64,000 nt of DNA from Sporosarcina quadrami. GTDB taxonomy: Bacteria; Bacillota; Bacilli; Bacillales_A; Planococcaceae. The notes below the pieces were generated by a model. The model worked only from the letters and a program-made list of their open reading frames with translations, had not been told where the DNA came from and did not search any database. Location: NCBI RefSeq assembly GCF_014836615.1, contig NZ_JACSQN010000008.1, positions 1 to 64,000 of the forward strand, in the 5' to 3' direction. The translations under genes were made by a program, and so were the position numbers. This document shows positions 61,339 to 64,000 of the stretch, one piece after another. Within the stretch, counting starts at the first letter, position 1. Every line of letters starts with the position of its first letter.

Positions 61339-63600
61339 ATGTTCATTTCCAAACTAGCACAACCTATCTTAGCAAGTGTGCTCGCGATGATGCTTGCACT
61401 CTTTGGATTCAACACCAATGCAAACGCGATGGAAATCGAGCAAAACTTCTCAGATATCCATAATGAATTTTGGGCAAAAGATGAGGTGACACAACTCGTC
61501 AAGATGGGAATTATTAACGGCTATCCCGATAAGCAGTTCCGTCCGGCGCTGGAAGTATCACGCGGACAAGCTGCGAATCTACTGTCGCAGGCACTCGGAT
61601 TACCCGATGCGCCATACCGCCCAATCTTCAAGGATGTCAGCAGTAAGTCATCCCATTTACGAGGTGCGATGTCCACGTACAAAGCGGAGATTTTCCTCGG
61701 TAAAGAAGATGGAACGTTCGGTGTCGCCGACTCATTGACACGTGAACAGATGGCGACTGTCATCGTGCGTGCGTTCAAGTTGCAAGACACGGGTGAAGAG
61801 ATTCAATTTAAGGACCAAAAGAGGATCAGTGAATCTCACCGTGATGGCGTCAAAATCCTTGCACAACACGGCATTACAACAGGTAAGGAAGATGGCACAT
61901 TTGATCCGAAAACGGCTGTTAATCGAGCGACCTATGTCGTTTTCCTTCACCGTGCAATGGTCAAGACAGACAAAATTACCGAGACACCCCAGATTTCATT
62001 CAAGAAGGCAGGAACGTACGGCAATTTCAAACCCGTACGCCATGAACAGAATTTCGTAGAAGTGCCCGTTTCAAAAACGGATAAAACCTATTTACGATCG
62101 AATGCTTACTTGCAGTTAACGAACGAAAAAACGAAAAAGCATTCGCATTCAACGGATACCGTATATACGTATAGTATTGCAGGTATGTCGCCTGCAGTTG
62201 TGAATGTGACGAAAAGACAACTTGAAAATGGCGATTATTTCATTTTCACAGAACTAAGAAATCCACAACGCCTGCCTATTACAGTTGACCTTATACAGTC
62301 TGAAAGTAATGTAGCAAAAGGAATAGTGCGCACATACGACCGTTATCCCATTAAGAAAAATGCAGATGGGACATTCGGTTTCGATATGACGACGTATCCG
62401 ACGGGGGTTTTTGAAAAGACCTTAGCTGAAGGGAATAAAGCGCAGAAAATGATCGGCAAGTCATTCCGTTCAAAAGAGCTATCACTGAAGTATAAGAATG
62501 GCGAAAGCAGTCATACGCGCGAATTGATGGATGAAAGTGAAGCGTTCAGTGGCATTTTGCTTGGCGATACAGTGCTTTCTGTTTATACACTACAATCGCA
62601 AGGGTATGATGTTGTCGACCATTGGCTGCTACTTTCCGATCAACAGCTATTCTCTTCGAATCAACAGATGGACGACTGGATGCATGAATCCGCCATCTAT
62701 TATAAAAAGCGTAACAAATGGTATACAGCAAACGGCCCTTACAATAAAATGGCGACAACAATTGAGCCGATGCCTGCTTCAGGACGAGGATACGGACGGA
62801 ATCTTCTGCTCGTGAAGGAAGACCGTGTCATGGGGAAATATAATGAAACACAAGAACGATATTACGAAAGTCTGCTCTATAATTCATTTGCCAATCTGGA
62901 TATTTTCAAAGGGGACAAGACGTATTGGGAAACTGAAGTGACGAGCACCTATTTAAAAAATCTGTTCGGCATAACAGCGCCATTTGTCGATACACGTTTC
63001 AACGAACAGATTGCGTTATTTCTCTATAATGGCGGCAAAGCATTTGGTCATAGCGACTACAATCGAGGGCTGATCAATTATGCCGATCTACTCGTTTCAC
63101 AAAAGAGCAAAGGGAATATTATTAAAGTGGATGCAAATTCTTACTACATTCAGGATTATTTCCCTTCAAAGCAAAACGTCAAAACGCATACATCAATGAA
63201 TCACTTGCTCGGGGGCATGAACATTCTTCTACTCGCATACAAGGAAACGGGTAAACCGATATATTTGGAGACAGCTACGAGTCTACAATCAGCGATTGAA
63301 AAAGACGTCACAAAATGGATTCGTCCAAATGGTGACATCTGGTACAAAATGTCGCCGAATCGAACGCTAGTCGGCGAAGATTATGTCCACTTGACATTAG
63401 AGGATTTGATACATTCTTACGAAATGTGGATGGATGTCGACCCATCCAAAACTGCTGTATTTGAGCGGATGATTCGTTCAAAGGCAGGTTATATGAATAA
63501 AAACAATAAAGGCTACACAACGAAAATCAAAAACGGTTTGGAACGAATTGGTATGCCACAGTTGTTGCCTGCGGGTCTTGAACATACTGATGCACTATAA
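61339..63600 (+). CDS. SLH protein with glucuronyl C5-epimerase-like C-terminus
   Basis: A 753-residue exported protein: signal peptide (1-30, ANANAM), three SLH domains (about 35-205; IINGYPDKQFRPALEVSRGQ, FLGKEDGTFGVADSLTREQ, ITTGKEDGTFDPKTAVNRAT), a beta-rich middle and a helical C-terminal part (about 500-740). The latter has SMNHLLGGMNILLLAYKETG and VHLTLEDLIHSYEMW and resembles the D-glucuronyl C5-epimerase C-terminal (alpha/alpha toroid) domain. It may modify a surface polysaccharide while bound to the wall. AGGAGG is 11 bases before the ATG, a long spacing. Confidence 0.75.
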   Translation: MFISKLAQPILASVLAMMLALFGFNTNANAMEIEQNFSDIHNEFWAKDEVTQLVKMGIINGYPDKQFRPALEVSRGQAANLLSQALGLPDAPYRPIFKDVSSKSSHLRGAMSTYKAEIFLGKEDGTFGVADSLTREQMATVIVRAFKLQDTGEEIQFKDQKRISESHRDGVKILAQHGITTGKEDGTFDPKTAVNRATYVVFLHRAMVKTDKITETPQISFKKAGTYGNFKPVRHEQNFVEVPVSKTDKTYLRSNAYLQLTNEKTKKHSHSTDTVYTYSIAGMSPAVVNVTKRQLENGDYFIFTELRNPQRLPITVDLIQSESNVAKGIVRTYDRYPIKKNADGTFGFDMTTYPTGVFEKTLAEGNKAQKMIGKSFRSKELSLKYKNGESSHTRELMDESEAFSGILLGDTVLSVYTLQSQGYDVVDHWLLLSDQQLFSSNQQMDDWMHESAIYYKKRNKWYTANGPYNKMATTIEPMPASGRGYGRNLLLVKEDRVMGKYNETQERYYESLLYNSFANLDIFKGDKTYWETEVTSTYLKNLFGITAPFVDTRFNEQIALFLYNGGKAFGHSDYNRGLINYADLLVSQKSKGNIIKVDANSYYIQDYFPSKQNVKTHTSMNHLLGGMNILLLAYKETGKPIYLETATSLQSAIEKDVTKWIRPNGDIWYKMSPNRTLVGEDYVHLTLEDLIHSYEMWMDVDPSKTAVFERMIRSKAGYMNKNNKGYTTKIKNGLERIGMPQLLPAGLEHTDAL

Positions 63601-63647
63601 AAAGAGGCTTGGACGAAACCAAATAGGTTAGTCCAAGCCTCTTTTTT
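63600..63647. terminator. Bidirectional terminator
   Basis: AAAAGAGGCTTGGAC pairs with GTCCAAGCCTCTTTTTT between convergent genes. Confidence 0.92.
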
Positions 63648-64000
63648 AAATCCACCATGTTTCCCCAATAAGCAATTTCTTCAACCGCGATTCATCCAAT
63701 CCTAATCGCTTCCACTCTGCGTCCAGTCTTGCAATCGCTTCCGGTCCTGTATCATCCGCCAGATGATACGTGCCATAGTGCATAGGAATGAATGTCTTTC
63801 CTTTCAATTCCAAAAAGGCTTTTACTGCATCTTCGGGATTAATATGTGTCGCTTTCATAAACCATTCCGGCTCATAAGCACCAATCGGCATGAGCACAGT
63901 ATCGATATCGAATCTTTCTGCTAAATCGCTAAATCCGGGAAAATCAGCCGTATCCCCAGCAAAGTAAATGGAGCTATCCTCGTTCTCGATTACCCACCCA
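63646..64000 (-). CDS. MBL-fold metal-dependent hydrolase (C-terminal part)
   Basis: The last 117 residues of a gene cut by the window end. SIYFAGDTADFPGFSDLAERF gives the FAGDT metal motif, followed by VLMPIGAYEPEWFMK and FIPMHYGTYHLADD with the final metal His. These match the metallo-beta-lactamase-fold group related to N-acyl-phosphatidylethanolamine phospholipase D and RomA-like proteins. Substrate unknown. The stop codon lies at the edge of the shared terminator. Confidence 0.82.
   Translation of the reverse strand, partial: GWVIENEDSSIYFAGDTADFPGFSDLAERFDIDTVLMPIGAYEPEWFMKATHINPEDAVKAFLELKGKTFIPMHYGTYHLADDTGPEAIARLDAEWKRLGLDESRLKKLLIGETWWI

Overview
The window looks like chromosome from an endospore-forming Bacillota of the Planococcaceae/Bacillaceae type, and Sporosarcina-like is my best guess. 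The evidence is moderate GC, strong AGGAGG-type ribosome binding sites with frequent TTG and GTG starts, a clear CwlJ spore-cortex hydrolase, several S-layer-homology (SLH) proteins, a SigB-type promoter in front of a clade-2 catalase, and three ECF sigma/anti-sigma pairs. No tRNA, rRNA, CRISPR array or prophage was seen. The genus is an inference and was not checked against a database.

Layout. 0.3-9.7 kb: MFS exporter divergent from an SgrR-like regulator, a VTT membrane protein, an SLH protein, a Nudix hydrolase, small DUF2922/DUF1659 proteins and an aldo/keto reductase. 9.8-13 kb: a glyoxalase I-like/glyoxalase II pair and ECF pair 1. 13-22.7 kb: CtaG/DUF2243, two large-subunit catalases separated by a cation exchanger and an intact IS3-family element, and a lipoprotein metallopeptidase. 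22.9-28.6 kb: a YcdB/SLH protein, an SLH protein and ECF pair 2. 28.9-42.3 kb: small membrane proteins, two ABC-2-type permeases with no ATPase, a GNAT-aminotransferase fusion, a deaminase, GltS, a YcdB-like protein and a CoA-type Nudix hydrolase. 42.4-46 kb: a tightly packed operon holding a heme-monooxygenase-like protein, a B12 photosensor-like protein and an RsbR-like STAS protein. 46-51 kb: a DHH-CBS-nucleotidyltransferase fusion, CwlJ and a lipoprotein. 51.4-57.9 kb: a four-gene exopolysaccharide-type operon (receiver, HEAT-like, GT2, glycoside hydrolase-like). 58-61 kb: polysaccharide deacetylase with ECF pair 3, whose anti-sigma carries a degenerate signal-peptidase fold. 61-64 kb: a 42-bp tandem repeat, an SLH/epimerase-like protein and a truncated metallo-beta-lactamase-fold gene.

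The most striking signal is a family of sixteen 135-147 bp elements, bounded by inverted GGTACCTGTGCAAG ends, scattered about every 4 kb between genes. Fifteen lie in the same orientation. They behave like a non-autonomous REP/MITE-type element. Some overlap the ends of genes and supply stop codons or C-terminal residues. A second short repeat (AATTGTGTGAGTGACTGGCA plus C) occurs in about eight places and is the insertion target of the IS3 element.

ECF-type promoters (TGAAAC, 16 nt, CGTC) precede two SLH paralogues and the deacetylase-sigma-anti-sigma operon. This suggests one regulon that remodels the cell surface, probably driven by the sigma factor at 59.4 kb.
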